Shown here piece by piece: positions 34,724 to 43,645 of a stretch of 64,000 nt of DNA. A program made the translations under genes and the position numbers. How positions within the stretch are numbered: position 1 is the stretch's first letter; each line of letters opens with the position of its first letter. Below the pieces are notes generated by a model. It had not been told where the DNA came from, searched no databases, and worked only from the letters and a program-made list of their open reading frames with translations. Source of the stretch: CAYSWV01 sp964434865 (GTDB taxonomy: Bacteria; Cyanobacteriota; Cyanobacteriia; Thermostichales; Thermostichaceae); contig CAYSWV010000009.1 of assembly GCA_964434865.1 (NCBI GenBank), positions 56,149-120,148 on the forward strand. Reading direction: 5' to 3'.

Positions 34724-36118
34724 CTAAACAGTTGGTCTTCTGTCATGCCAAGGGCAAGCCTCCTCTAGTTGATAAGCAAGTTGCAGCAGCAAGTCCTCAC
34801 GTCCAATACTAGCGGCAAAATGGCTACCCATGGGCAAGTTATCCTCATCCCAGAATAGCGGGACTGACATGGCGGGTAGCCCTACCATGTTATGGATCGG
34901 AGTGAATCCAGCAATAACCTCCATATGTGATATCACCTGTTCACGAGTTAGTAACGGTGAGAGATAACCCAGCTTTGGGGGCGCTATAGGTATTGTCGGA
35001 GTCAGAACCACATCGTACTGCTCAAAGGAGGATAGAACTTTAGTCTTGACATGGTCTATAGCTACCCTAGCCTGAGCCAGTGCATGATCTGGGAGAGAGT
35101 GGTACCACTTGAGTAGAGCCAGCGTAAAAGGCTCAACCATAGTCTCATCCAGAGGGAGATTAACTATCTGCGATATCTGATCCAATGCTGACCCAGCCAT
35201 AGTGAAAAAGCCATCAGAGATTGCCTTACCACTCAACTCTAACGGAGCAATCTCCACCACCTCATGGCCTAGATCCTGGCAGAGGCTAATGGTATGCTCT
35301 AGTGCTGCTTGCACCACAGGATCTATTTGGTCACCGACTAGAGTACTGTTGTGGAAGCCGATATGCAGTTTCCGATTTAGAGACTGTGAGACAAGACCTA
35401 CTGGCTCTAGTGGTGCCTGTACATCAACTCGTTCAGTCGCGGCCAGAAATGCGGCACTATCTCTGACTGTGATGCTGAGGCAATGTTCACTCACTAGTGA
35501 TGTCAAGTCATTGAGGGTTGGGTATTGTCTGGGTGTGCGGCCAGCACTAGGCTTGAGTCCAAAAACCCCGTTGATCGAGGCTGGTATGCGGATTGACCCT
35601 CCACCATCACTCCCATGTGCCAGAGGAACAGCACGGCAGGCTACAGCGACAGCTGCCCCACCGGATGAGCCACCTGCTGAATACTCAGTATTCCAAGCGT
35701 TGAGTGTGGGTCCATAGACTATGGCCTCGGTGCTGCCAATGAGACTGAACTCCGAGGTCGTGGTCTTGCCCAACGGAATAAACCCAGCCTCAGCAAGGCT
35801 CCTCGCATAAGGGGTCTCAATAGTTGAGAGGTGCGAAGCAAACAGCCGCGAGCCGTACATGGTGGGCAAACCCGGATACTCAATCACGTCTTTAAGTAGC
35901 AGGCCCACACCAGAGAACAACCCATTCCTACTATATGCTCCTGATTTAGCCGCTGAGCTAGCTTGATCAAAATTGGCTGAGGCTAGGAAATTTAGCTTCG
36001 AGTTAAGCTGCTCAATCCGTCTGATAGTTGCATCCATGAGCTCGGTAGCCGAGATTTCACCCTTTTTGATCAGTTCGGCTTGCCCTATAGCATCTAAGGC
36101 TAAATAGTCATCATTCAT
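34724..36118 (-). CDS. amidase signature family protein
   Basis: The 464-residue protein has the Ser-cisSer-Lys amidase core: Lys in LLLKDVIEYPGLP, the signature YSAGGSSGGAAVAVACRAVP, and GSDGGGSIRIPAS. The C-terminal part has DVVLTPTIPIAPP. Members hydrolyse varied amides, and no GatB/GatC partner is adjacent, so this is unlikely to be the tRNA amidotransferase subunit. A Crp-type regulator gene lies 82 bases upstream on the same strand and may control it. Confidence 0.88.
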   Translation of the reverse strand: MNDDYLALDAIGQAELIKKGEISATELMDATIRRIEQLNSKLNFLASANFDQASSAAKSGAYSRNGLFSGVGLLLKDVIEYPGLPTMYGSRLFASHLSTIETPYARSLAEAGFIPLGKTTTSEFSLIGSTEAIVYGPTLNAWNTEYSAGGSSGGAAVAVACRAVPLAHGSDGGGSIRIPASINGVFGLKPSAGRTPRQYPTLNDLTSLVSEHCLSITVRDSAAFLAATERVDVQAPLEPVGLVSQSLNRKLHIGFHNSTLVGDQIDPVVQAALEHTISLCQDLGHEVVEIAPLELSGKAISDGFFTMAGSALDQISQIVNLPLDETMVEPFTLALLKWYHSLPDHALAQARVAIDHVKTKVLSSFEQYDVVLTPTIPIAPPKLGYLSPLLTREQVISHMEVIAGFTPIHNMVGLPAMSVPLFWDEDNLPMGSHFAASIGREDLLLQLAYQLEEACPWHDRRPTV

Positions 36119-36200
36119 AGGTCACTCGTTGTACATAGCTGTGACCAGAAGACCTTGAATGAAGGGATATCGCATTAACTTGGGTTAAGATGAAGCCGTT

Positions 36201-36803
36201 TTACTCAAGCTGAGCGCCACTCTCACGAATACGCCGCCGCAGACGGGATAAGGCTACATCAGTGATCCCTAAGTAAGAAGCAATATGATACTGGGCAACC
36301 CGTTCCGCTAGATCAGGATAGGTCTTCAGCAGGCGTAAGTATTGCTTCTCTAGAGAGTCGAGAATTTCACCATCACGCTGCTCGATGTACACCAATGTGC
36401 ACTCTGCAACAATACGTCCGAAACGGTCCCAACACCGATGCCGTTCGTAAGCTCCCTCTATGGCATCACGCGGCAGTAGTGCTGCTTTCGTCGGCTCCAG
36501 CGCCTGGATCGAAAATCGACTGGGTAGTTTACCTATGATAGATGAGACTGAGCCAGTTACCTGGTTCTCGGCGGCAAAGCCCTTGTTGAACTCCTTGCCA
36601 TGATCTGTGAGGTAATAAATGCGAACAATTCCATCCAAGATCACGAAGGAGTGTGATGCCATTTCTCCGGCTACAAGTAGGTGCTCACCTTTTTTGTAAT
36701 CCTTGAAGGAGAGGAAACGACGGGCCTGTTCCCATTCATTCTCGGGGATCGGAGTGATGGAATTGAACAATGCCTTCACTTGGTTAAGCTCTTGTTCAGA
36801 CAT
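36201..36803 (-). CDS. Crp/Fnr-family transcriptional regulator
   Basis: The 200-residue protein has an N-terminal cyclic-nucleotide-binding-like barrel (GEHLLVAGEMASHSFVILDG, IVRIYYLTDHGKEF). The C-terminal helix-turn-helix is unusually short (HIASYLGITDVALSRLRRRI). This compact form is more frequent in Bacteroidetes and Proteobacteria than among typical cyanobacterial NtcA or SYCRP1 proteins, suggesting acquisition. The cNMP phosphate-binding RxS motif is not obvious. The ATG at 36803 is used; a TTG twelve codons upstream is also open. It is upstream of the amidase gene in the same orientation. Confidence 0.82.
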   Translation of the reverse strand: MSEQELNQVKALFNSITPIPENEWEQARRFLSFKDYKKGEHLLVAGEMASHSFVILDGIVRIYYLTDHGKEFNKGFAAENQVTGSVSSIIGKLPSRFSIQALEPTKAALLPRDAIEGAYERHRCWDRFGRIVAECTLVYIEQRDGEILDSLEKQYLRLLKTYPDLAERVAQYHIASYLGITDVALSRLRRRIRESGAQLE

Positions 36804-36971
36804 AGATTTAACTGAGGGTTTGTTAAGTTGAGGCTGCAACCTTAGTTTGCAAATTATAGATCACCTCATGCTCAATCGACCTCCAAGCCTGAGCATCCCA
36901 GTCCTGAACACTAAAATCCACGCTATTGAAGAGGCAGCTACAGTCATCTCAACTTAAGCCCCTGGCTAGAG

Positions 36972-37544
36972 CTATTCAGGTGGTCTATCATTTAAAAACT
37001 TGTCATGGTCATAAGAGAGACTCTGTTGAAACATCCTCTCCAGAGCAGCTTTTGCCTCAGAAATGTGTTGCTCGCTTTGCAGGAAAAGCTTCTGACTTCT
37101 ACGCTTGGAGGTTTCTGCATCCAGGATCTCTTGGTAGGCTTGACGTTGCTGTGGGGCTATTCCTTCATCAACATGCATACTACTGGACACAATCTCTCCA
37201 ACTTCAGCATAAGGCTTGGAGGCAGCACTCTTTAGGGCTTGGTTGCCTTTATTAGTCAAGCGATATCGGTTCTGAGCAGTTACATGGGATACGATCAGAG
37301 GCTGCTTGCCATTGACGATCTCAACATAGCCACCCTGAATGAGTCGAAAGATTCGTTTAGCTGCATCACTGAACAAAAGATCTTCAGATATAGATTCTGT
37401 CTGACAAAGCACCTCAGCCACTGAACTCATGACCACGATTTCTACACCTAAACGATGGCCATAAGCCTGTCGGCAATGCTGTTGATTGCCTAAATTATTC
37501 AAATGAAAGTTGAGCATGTTAGTTCCAAAACTATAGGTCAGCAT
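36972..37544 (-). CDS. hypothetical protein with a possible winged-helix segment
   Basis: The 190-residue protein is not recognised. The centre (LLFSDAAKRIFRLIQGGYVE, then YRLTNKGNQALKS) reads like a winged-helix domain of PadR/MarR style. The C-terminal third is charged and helical (EILDAETSKRRSQKLFLQSE), possibly for dimerisation. Starts at 37544, 37517 and 37430 are all open and none has a good ribosome site. It lies upstream of the Crp-type regulator on the same strand, with a 168-base gap. Confidence 0.55.
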   Translation of the reverse strand: MLTYSFGTNMLNFHLNNLGNQQHCRQAYGHRLGVEIVVMSSVAEVLCQTESISEDLLFSDAAKRIFRLIQGGYVEIVNGKQPLIVSHVTAQNRYRLTNKGNQALKSAASKPYAEVGEIVSSSMHVDEGIAPQQRQAYQEILDAETSKRRSQKLFLQSEQHISEAKAALERMFQQSLSYDHDKFLNDRPPE

Positions 37545-38101
37545 GCAAGTTGCGATTCTGATCTTGCTGTAAAAATATCAACAGCACTGCTCTGCTGGGT
37601 TCAAGAACCAACCCCAGACCGAACACAAAAATGAAATGCAAGTAGGAGAAGATCCTGGATCTCCGAGAGGTAAGAAGCTTAACGGGTTACTTACTTATGC
37701 TTCAGAGGAGATTTAAATGAAATGAGAAGACATTACAAATAATGACCCTAATCCAGAATATTGAGATCTCTCAGGTAACTCGTTGATGTTGACGCCTAGT
37801 CACCAGCTCCATGTCACCTATAGTAAACAGCTTCGAGCTAAATGTAAAGAAAAAATATATTTTTAATCTATTTGTCGCTAATGTGGTAGAGAGCAGGATC
37901 TCAAACTATCAACAGCTTAAGTGGCACTTTAGATGTCTCGAGCCTAGTCACCAAGCACGATCCAGAAAATCCAGATCAGAACCACCCGCTCAGATCGCAT
38001 CCATTTAGTGGGCAACAGCACTTGTCTATGTTAAGTTTTGAGAAGTTATATGTCTTTGCATTGACAGAGATGCATTTTTTCAGGTTGAGAACTATTTCCC
38101 T
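37545..38101. other. 557-bp gap between divergent hypothetical genes
   Basis: A 65-codon frame at 37811-38008 has no recognisable content or ribosome site. GGTTC-AA-GAACC near 37601 is a small perfect hairpin without a T run. I see no tRNA or other RNA gene. Confidence 0.4.
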
Positions 38102-39121
38102 ATGCAAGTAGATACCCATCCGTCAAACGATTCTCACCAGACTCCTTCAAGCAATCTGTTCCCAGAGTATTCGCTCTGCAAGGTGATTTTGAGAAATAGT
38201 GTCTGGTTGCTAGGTATCTTGACCTGGCTATTTGGCGTTCTTGATCGAGGATACGTTACCTTTACAGAAGACACAGCTATCCTTGCACACGTCGCTCAAC
38301 TCTCAACTGCTGTCCTCTTGTTCGGGTGCTGGCTATATTTGAAACCAGAAGGTAGTTCTCGAAGTGATCAGGTTGTTGCTTTTCAAAATTATCGGGCTTC
38401 GCTGGCTTGGCAGCAGTCAAGTTACTTGTGTGCAATTGAATCTCGCATGGAAGAGCTGCAGCAATACCATCTAGTGGGTCGAGATTACGTACTACCTTTT
38501 CCTTATCCATGTCAAATTTATCATTTATTAAACTTGAAGCATTTGGAAACGGTCCATAGCTTTAGTCTAAATAACCTCAAGGTTTTAGCTACTAGTGACT
38601 TTCAACCCACGGAAATTGGCGGCAAACTGCGGTTTCAGACGAGCTTAGAGTCTCCTTTGAATGTTTTGCGTTTCTGGAGACAGCCTGAGGTTGAGGCTGA
38701 ACTGACTCTCTATAGTCCCTTCTCGGTAGAGCTTCAGATCCCAGTGCATAATGGCAGGTCGATCCATGTAATTTTCAATGTGTTACCCCTAAACCAACTG
38801 GAGCATAGATTCTTTGTGGATATCTACAGTAACTTACGTTGGCCAAAACCCTTACTGCGCTACTTACTAGGATTTGCTACCAGTTTAACGTTGCTAGAAG
38901 ATTTACCTTACTTGCGCAAGCTAACCAGCCGCAAGCACCCGGTAGGTTCAAGTCATCACGCTGAGGAAGAGCAACGCCAGCACCGCCCCAACGATATGAT
39001 GCAGCTCTATCACCGTTATGTCCACCTCTACAGTCTGGATTTAGAGGTTGAACCATGTGATTATGCTTCCTTGAGATCACAGGATGATTTCTCTAGCCAA
39101 CCCATATCAACCCCATCTTGA
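38102..39121 (+). CDS. hypothetical membrane protein
   Basis: The 339-residue protein has two N-terminal transmembrane segments (about residues 33-51 and 62-81). A large cytoplasmic or peripheral part follows, with LPFPYPCQIYHLLNLKHLE and aromatic-rich strands (VLRFWRQPEVEAELTLYSPF). A hydrophobic segment LLRYLLGFATSLTLLEDLPY lies near residue 260, and the tail is His- and Glu-rich. I recognise no family. It is convergent with the alpha/beta hydrolase gene (23 bases between stops). Confidence 0.7.
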   Translation: MQVDTHPSNDSHQTPSSNLFPEYSLCKVILRNSVWLLGILTWLFGVLDRGYVTFTEDTAILAHVAQLSTAVLLFGCWLYLKPEGSSRSDQVVAFQNYRASLAWQQSSYLCAIESRMEELQQYHLVGRDYVLPFPYPCQIYHLLNLKHLETVHSFSLNNLKVLATSDFQPTEIGGKLRFQTSLESPLNVLRFWRQPEVEAELTLYSPFSVELQIPVHNGRSIHVIFNVLPLNQLEHRFFVDIYSNLRWPKPLLRYLLGFATSLTLLEDLPYLRKLTSRKHPVGSSHHAEEEQRQHRPNDMMQLYHRYVHLYSLDLEVEPCDYASLRSQDDFSSQPISTPS

Positions 39122-39144
39122 ACTTAACAGACTCCCCCTCCTCA

Positions 39145-40029
39145 CTATGCAACCTGCTCAAATACCTCATCAAACAACTGCAAGATAAATAGATGTCCTT
39201 TTTGTTGATAGCTATGCAACTTTGTTTGAGGTATCTTCTCGTTGAAGTAAACGGCATAAGAATAAGGTGCAAACCTGTCTTCTTCTCCATGAAACAGGTG
39301 GACTTCTACCGCTATCTCCTCAACTCCAAATCCCCAATCTCCATACAGTAGGATGGCATCATCAGCTGGTCCTCGAATCCCTTGCCGAAAGCCTTCTGCT
39401 ATGTCGTCTGCAAAGAATTGGGCCATCTCTTCATCTGCTATGAACTGTTTGTCAGCTGCACTCATTGAACTATCTAGCAATCTTATAAACCCTTGGGGTG
39501 ACATCTTTTGGGCTGCATATCCAAGTACTGAAAATGGCATATAGAAGATCCAAGGTGCCTTATTGGACAGCTTGCTAAAGAATCGATCTAACGGAGCCAT
39601 CTCCTCTTGCAACTCAGGCTCTACTGCCACAGGTCCCCAACTACCCAGTATGGCTGAAAACTCAAGATGTTCGGGTATTGCATAACTACAGGCTAGCGCG
39701 TAAGCCCCACCTCCTGATGCCCCGATCACTCCAAATCTTTTGATACTGAGCTGCTCTGCTACGCTTTTCACATCTTGTGGCCAATCCAGCAATCTTCGCC
39801 CCTTGACGTAATCTGATTGTCCTAGTCCGGGTCGATCCAAGGCAATAATGCGATATCCATAGTCTTTTCCTGCTTGATCCCCAAATGAAGGTTCATACCG
39901 TGATCCTGGTGTGCCATGAAAATAGAACACGGGGTTGCCTTGGAGGTCACCATATTCACAGTAAGCAATCCGCCGTTGATCGTTCACTTGAATATACTGC
40001 GTTTCAGATTTATAGTTTGCCATCCTCAT
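39145..40029 (-). CDS. alpha/beta hydrolase
   Basis: The 294-residue protein has the oxyanion-hole segment FYFHGTPGSRYEP, ALDRPGLGQSDY and the nucleophile elbow GASGGGAYALA. The acid is in HGEEDRFAPY and the catalytic His in QKGHLFIL. These define an esterase- or haloperoxidase-like alpha/beta hydrolase of unknown substrate. The ATG at 40029 has GAGG five bases upstream, so it is preferred over a GTG at 40071. The cytosine deaminase gene lies upstream on the same strand. Confidence 0.85.
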   Translation of the reverse strand: MRMANYKSETQYIQVNDQRRIAYCEYGDLQGNPVFYFHGTPGSRYEPSFGDQAGKDYGYRIIALDRPGLGQSDYVKGRRLLDWPQDVKSVAEQLSIKRFGVIGASGGGAYALACSYAIPEHLEFSAILGSWGPVAVEPELQEEMAPLDRFFSKLSNKAPWIFYMPFSVLGYAAQKMSPQGFIRLLDSSMSAADKQFIADEEMAQFFADDIAEGFRQGIRGPADDAILLYGDWGFGVEEIAVEVHLFHGEEDRFAPYSYAVYFNEKIPQTKLHSYQQKGHLFILQLFDEVFEQVA

Positions 40030-40119
40030 ATTGACCTCGAAATCCGCCAATACGGTAACATCGGATTGCACAGGAAGTGATCTGAGTTGGTTTATGATCT
40101 GAACCTCTCAACAGATTGA

Positions 40120-40584
40120 TTAAGACTGCAGATCACTAGACTTAATCACAGTTCCAATATCCTCAAACCATAACTGCGGCTGGGCAGCAATAAAGGTTTG
40201 CATCAATTGAATACAATCGGGGTGATTGAGAACCTCTATTTTGACCCCGCGAGATCTCAACAAGTCTTCTTCACCTCTGAAAGTGGTGTTTTCTCCAATA
40301 ATGATATGAGGGATCTTATAAAGTAGAATAGCCCCGGAACACATACTACAGGGTGAAAGTGTAGTGTACAAAACCACATCAGCATAAAAAGAGGCCGGTT
40401 GACGCCCCATATTTTCAAGTGCATCCATTTCAGCATGTAGAATCGTACTGCCTTTTTGAACCCGGCGATTATGGCCTCGTCCTACAATGTGGCCTTGCCT
40501 AACCACAACCGAACCAATAGGGATCCCTCCCTCTGTTAGGCCCTGCCGTGCCTCGGTTAAAGCAACAGTCATAAAGTCATCCAT
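40120..40584 (-). CDS. yeast-type cytosine/nucleoside deaminase
   Basis: The 154-residue zinc hydrolase of the CDA fold has HAEMDALENMGR (zinc His and proton-shuttle Glu) and TTLSPCSMCSGAILLYKIP (two zinc Cys), then IIIGENTTFRGEEDLL. Its C-terminus PQLWFEDIG closely matches Saccharomyces Fcy1 cytosine deaminase. Ordinary bacterial cytosine deaminase (CodA) is an unrelated amidohydrolase, and TadA lacks this tail. Cytosine or a related pyrimidine is the probable substrate. The start at the ATG of MDDFMTVAL fits family length; a longer frame from 40614 is open. Confidence 0.82.
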   Translation of the reverse strand: MDDFMTVALTEARQGLTEGGIPIGSVVVRQGHIVGRGHNRRVQKGSTILHAEMDALENMGRQPASFYADVVLYTTLSPCSMCSGAILLYKIPHIIIGENTTFRGEEDLLRSRGVKIEVLNHPDCIQLMQTFIAAQPQLWFEDIGTVIKSSDLQS

Positions 40585-40916
40585 CTTTACCCATCCAATC
40601 CCTTTGGCAATCATCAATTCTAAACGGCTAAGCCACTGAGCTAGATCCCATTAACATCAATCACAGCGAGAATGAATTACAGGAATTTGAAGTGAGCCGA
40701 TCAAATCTACTCTAACTAATCTATTTAGTTATAAAAATAATATGACTAGAATTGCGGAGACGATGAGTTAGAGTTGCATCTAGCTGAACTTAGGCCTATG
40801 ATTTCAATGCATAGCGATTTAGACTCCTCCTCATATCATCAAGACTTCATTATCGTAATATAAGGCATGCTATTTTCCGTGTTCTTGAATACTGGATTGA
40901 CTGGAGATTTTTTCTG
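40585..40916. other. AT-rich gap between divergent deaminase and repeat-domain genes
   Basis: No gene or structured element is recognised. A TATAAAAATAATATGA-type AT-rich stretch near 40730-40745 could include a -10 region. A tRNA-like string on the minus strand near 40617-40655 does not fold as a tRNA. Confidence 0.4.
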
Positions 40917-41618
40917 ATGCTTAAGTTAGAAACCGACACACAGATTGCTCAATATCTGGAGGATAACATAGGACTACGCACCGTTGTTAAACGTGATACT
41001 AATCATCTTCATGTCACATTATTGCGAACTAAAGAGACCTCAGCGAACTATCCTAAATTAACGTACACCATTGAAAAATTACTGAGACGCTCCTCAGAGT
41101 TACAGTCACTGCGAGGGATGACGATCTATGGCCAACTCATGGGGCAATCAGATTATGAGTGGACTGGAGCTGTTCAATTGGATGAATTGGAAATTATTCA
41201 ACACAGTTTACAAAAAGAATTAGAGTTTTTTAAGGTCAACGTATCAGTAAAGCTCAAACACAAACACCTTCATATTTTGTTAACTCGACCCCACACAATC
41301 GAGCCAGACTACCCCACCTATGCTCGTCTGATTCGGACTAACTTACGCTCACTTCAGCTAGCTCATATTGAAGCCTTCAATCTTTACGGGCGGTTAACTG
41401 GAGCAACAGAGTATGAATGGACTGTGACATCTAGGTTGGATGGTCAAGAAGATCGGGATCGGGAAGGGACCACCATTCATGTTCCTGAAACTAAGCGCAG
41501 AATTATTCAACAACCTGGAGTAGCCATTGCGCCGAAACCTTCGCAATCAGTTAATCTTTGGGCTGTAAGTGGTGTGGGTGGCGGCATTCTGATTGTGATT
41601 CTGCTGATCTTAATTTAG
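40917..41618 (+). CDS. tail-anchored protein with a duplicated domain
   Basis: The 233-residue protein carries two homologous segments of about 80 residues. One contains GMTIYGQLMGQSDYEWTGAV and the other AFNLYGRLTGATEYEWTVTS, and each is preceded by a strand-rich part (HLHVTLLRT, HLHILLTRP). A basic linker leads to a single C-terminal transmembrane helix (GGGILIVILLILI), so it is probably anchored in the membrane with its domains in the cytoplasm. The YGR-x2-G-x4-EW repeat recurs in cyanobacterial proteins of unknown role. Its 3' end overlaps the convergent devA gene by nine bases. Confidence 0.78.
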   Translation: MLKLETDTQIAQYLEDNIGLRTVVKRDTNHLHVTLLRTKETSANYPKLTYTIEKLLRRSSELQSLRGMTIYGQLMGQSDYEWTGAVQLDELEIIQHSLQKELEFFKVNVSVKLKHKHLHILLTRPHTIEPDYPTYARLIRTNLRSLQLAHIEAFNLYGRLTGATEYEWTVTSRLDGQEDRDREGTTIHVPETKRRIIQQPGVAIAPKPSQSVNLWAVSGVGGGILIVILLILI

Positions 41619-42386
41619 GTCAGCAGCCAGTATGGCATCAGAGGCAGATTCATGGCTGGATGGAGTTGAGGTTAAGTGACCATCTTCCATGTTAACAATG
41701 CGATCGGCAATATCTAAAACTCGATGATCATGAGTAACCATCAAAATTGAACATCCTTGTTCACGAGCCAGCGACTGCATAATGTTAACAACCTCACGGC
41801 CTGACTTACTATCCAAGGCAGCTGTAGGTTCATCCGCTAAGACAATTTTAGGATGGCTGGCTAAAGCCCGGGCAATGGCCACTCGCTGTTTTTGACCCCC
41901 TGATAAGTGCTCTGGAAAGTAATGGAGTCGTTCACCAAGGCCCACCTGCTTTAACATAGCTTCAGCTTGACTTTGAGCTTGGGTCGTTGAAAATTTTGAG
42001 TGTAGCTCCAGGGACATCTGCACATTTTGCCGAGCCGTTAAAAATTTTAACAGATTATGCCCTTGAAAGATATAGCCAATGTCACGACGCAGGCGTGTGA
42101 GTTTCCGCTTGGAGGCCCCCTTGATCTCTTGGCCTAGGACTTTTAGACTTCCCTCCTGGACGGATCGAAGAGCACCAAGCAAAGTTAGTAAGGTTGTTTT
42201 ACCTGATCCTGAAGGGCCAGTCATCAGCACAATTTCACCTGGATAGATGGATAATGAGATATCAAATAGCACTTGCTTCCGTAGAGACCCTTCACCAAAG
42301 TAATGGTTGAGATGCTTGAGGGCTAGAATAGGATTGGTCTGCTTTGATGTTGTTAAAGGTGCTGGATCGATAATGGATTGACTCAT
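41610..42386 (-). CDS. devA: DevA-family ABC transporter ATPase
   Basis: The 258-residue ATPase has Walker A GPSGSGKTTLL, signature LSGGQKQRVAIARALA and Walker B IVLADEPTAALD, with the switch His in VTHDHRVL. In Anabaena, DevBCA with TolC exports heterocyst glycolipids. In unicellular species related systems serve other envelope or efflux tasks. It is the last gene of a devB-devC-devA operon (48 bases after devC), and its 3' end overlaps the convergent gene by nine bases. Confidence 0.93.
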   Translation of the reverse strand: MSQSIIDPAPLTTSKQTNPILALKHLNHYFGEGSLRKQVLFDISLSIYPGEIVLMTGPSGSGKTTLLTLLGALRSVQEGSLKVLGQEIKGASKRKLTRLRRDIGYIFQGHNLLKFLTARQNVQMSLELHSKFSTTQAQSQAEAMLKQVGLGERLHYFPEHLSGGQKQRVAIARALASHPKIVLADEPTAALDSKSGREVVNIMQSLAREQGCSILMVTHDHRVLDIADRIVNMEDGHLTSTPSSHESASDAILAADLN

Positions 42387-42433
42387 GCTAATAATCCTTA
42401 AGAAGAGAAGTATACCTAAACCTGTTTAAAGCC

Positions 42434-43618
42434 CTAGAATATATCAGCTGGATCAGCAGCTCGTAACTTTCGAACGGCAATAGCCCCTGAAATAAAACAC
42501 ATGGACATAGCTAAAATTAAAACTGTGATCGCGCGTTCAGTTGTCATTGAAATAGGCAAAAGTGTAGAACTTTGGGTTAGATCGTACAATAAAATTGAAA
42601 GTAGGAACCCTGGGATATAGCCCACAATAGCCAGAATCAATGACTCTTGGAATACAACTCCCAGTAGATAGCGATCCGTATATCCCATAGCCTTGAGTGT
42701 GGCATATTCAGCTAGATGATCCGATACATCGGTATATAATATTTGATAAACAATCACTATACCCACAATAAAACCCATAACAGCCCCTAATCCGAAAATA
42801 AATCCAATCGCTGTACCTTCTGCCCAATAAGATCGCTCTAGTTCAATAAACTCTTCTTTAGACAAAACTAAGACATCAGCAGGGTAAAACTCGCGCATGC
42901 GTGCAATAATTGACTCCAAGTTAGCCTCTGGCTTGAGATTAATGATACCGATTTCAATCAATCCTTTTTGGCGCTCCTGAAACAATCTTAAAAAATTAAG
43001 ATCACTAGTGATTAAGTTGCCATCGGCTCCAAAGGTGGCTCCCATTTGAAACAAATCCGTTACAGTGATGCGTCGGGTCCCCACTTCAGTCGTGACCATA
43101 TCTCCTTGATTCAGCAAGTCTGAGATGGGACCAAACTCAGCTCGAGAGGCCCGATCGAATAACACAGTGTCAGGAATTTTTAATTGACTCAAAACCTCAG
43201 GTGTCAAGAGTTGTATATCTAAAATATCAGCAGTTGGATCAACACCTATGACAAAGATACTACGAGTACCGGATGTGATCGGATTTTTCCATAAAGAAAA
43301 GCCCAAGTACATGGGATGAACAGCTTCTACCTCTTCAAAGTTCAAAGCTTGATACAACCGTCTTGAGGAGAATTGATCCATTGCAATTAATGCAGTAGAT
43401 TGAGGGCTGATCAGAAAGATATCACCACGGATACTTCGGTGAAACAAAACAGCACTATTGAACAAAGCATCTTGAAAGCCGATTTGCATCAAGATTAAGA
43501 TACAGGCAAAAGCAATACCAGCTAGGGCAACTAGCAGTCGGATCTTTTCCCGGGTCAACTGTAGCCAGGCCAGAGGAATTTTTAAACCCAATAGTTTTAA
43601 GATGGAATCAACCCACAT
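42434..43618 (-). CDS. devC: DevC-family ABC exporter permease
   Basis: The 394-residue protein has one N-terminal and three C-terminal transmembrane helices (LVALAGIAFACILILMQIGF; GFIFGLGAVMGFIVGIVIVY; LAIVGYIPGFLLSILLYDL). A large periplasmic domain lies between them, the MacB/FtsX plan. The C-terminus AVRKLRAADPADIF is typical of DevC. It lies between devB (27 bases) and devA (48 bases) in one operon. Confidence 0.92.
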   Translation of the reverse strand: MWVDSILKLLGLKIPLAWLQLTREKIRLLVALAGIAFACILILMQIGFQDALFNSAVLFHRSIRGDIFLISPQSTALIAMDQFSSRRLYQALNFEEVEAVHPMYLGFSLWKNPITSGTRSIFVIGVDPTADILDIQLLTPEVLSQLKIPDTVLFDRASRAEFGPISDLLNQGDMVTTEVGTRRITVTDLFQMGATFGADGNLITSDLNFLRLFQERQKGLIEIGIINLKPEANLESIIARMREFYPADVLVLSKEEFIELERSYWAEGTAIGFIFGLGAVMGFIVGIVIVYQILYTDVSDHLAEYATLKAMGYTDRYLLGVVFQESLILAIVGYIPGFLLSILLYDLTQSSTLLPISMTTERAITVLILAMSMCFISGAIAVRKLRAADPADIF

Positions 43619-43645
43619 AATTCTGATCTATCCTGGCTTTAGGAG

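Noticed and set aside
37811..38008. 65-codon frame in the gap before the hypothetical membrane protein
   Set aside because: There is no ribosome site, no recognisable content, and the composition is AT-rich and random-looking.
40617..40655. tRNA-like string on the minus strand (GGGATCTAGCTCAGTGG)
   Set aside because: The D-stem lacks its partner, and no anticodon or T arm follows.
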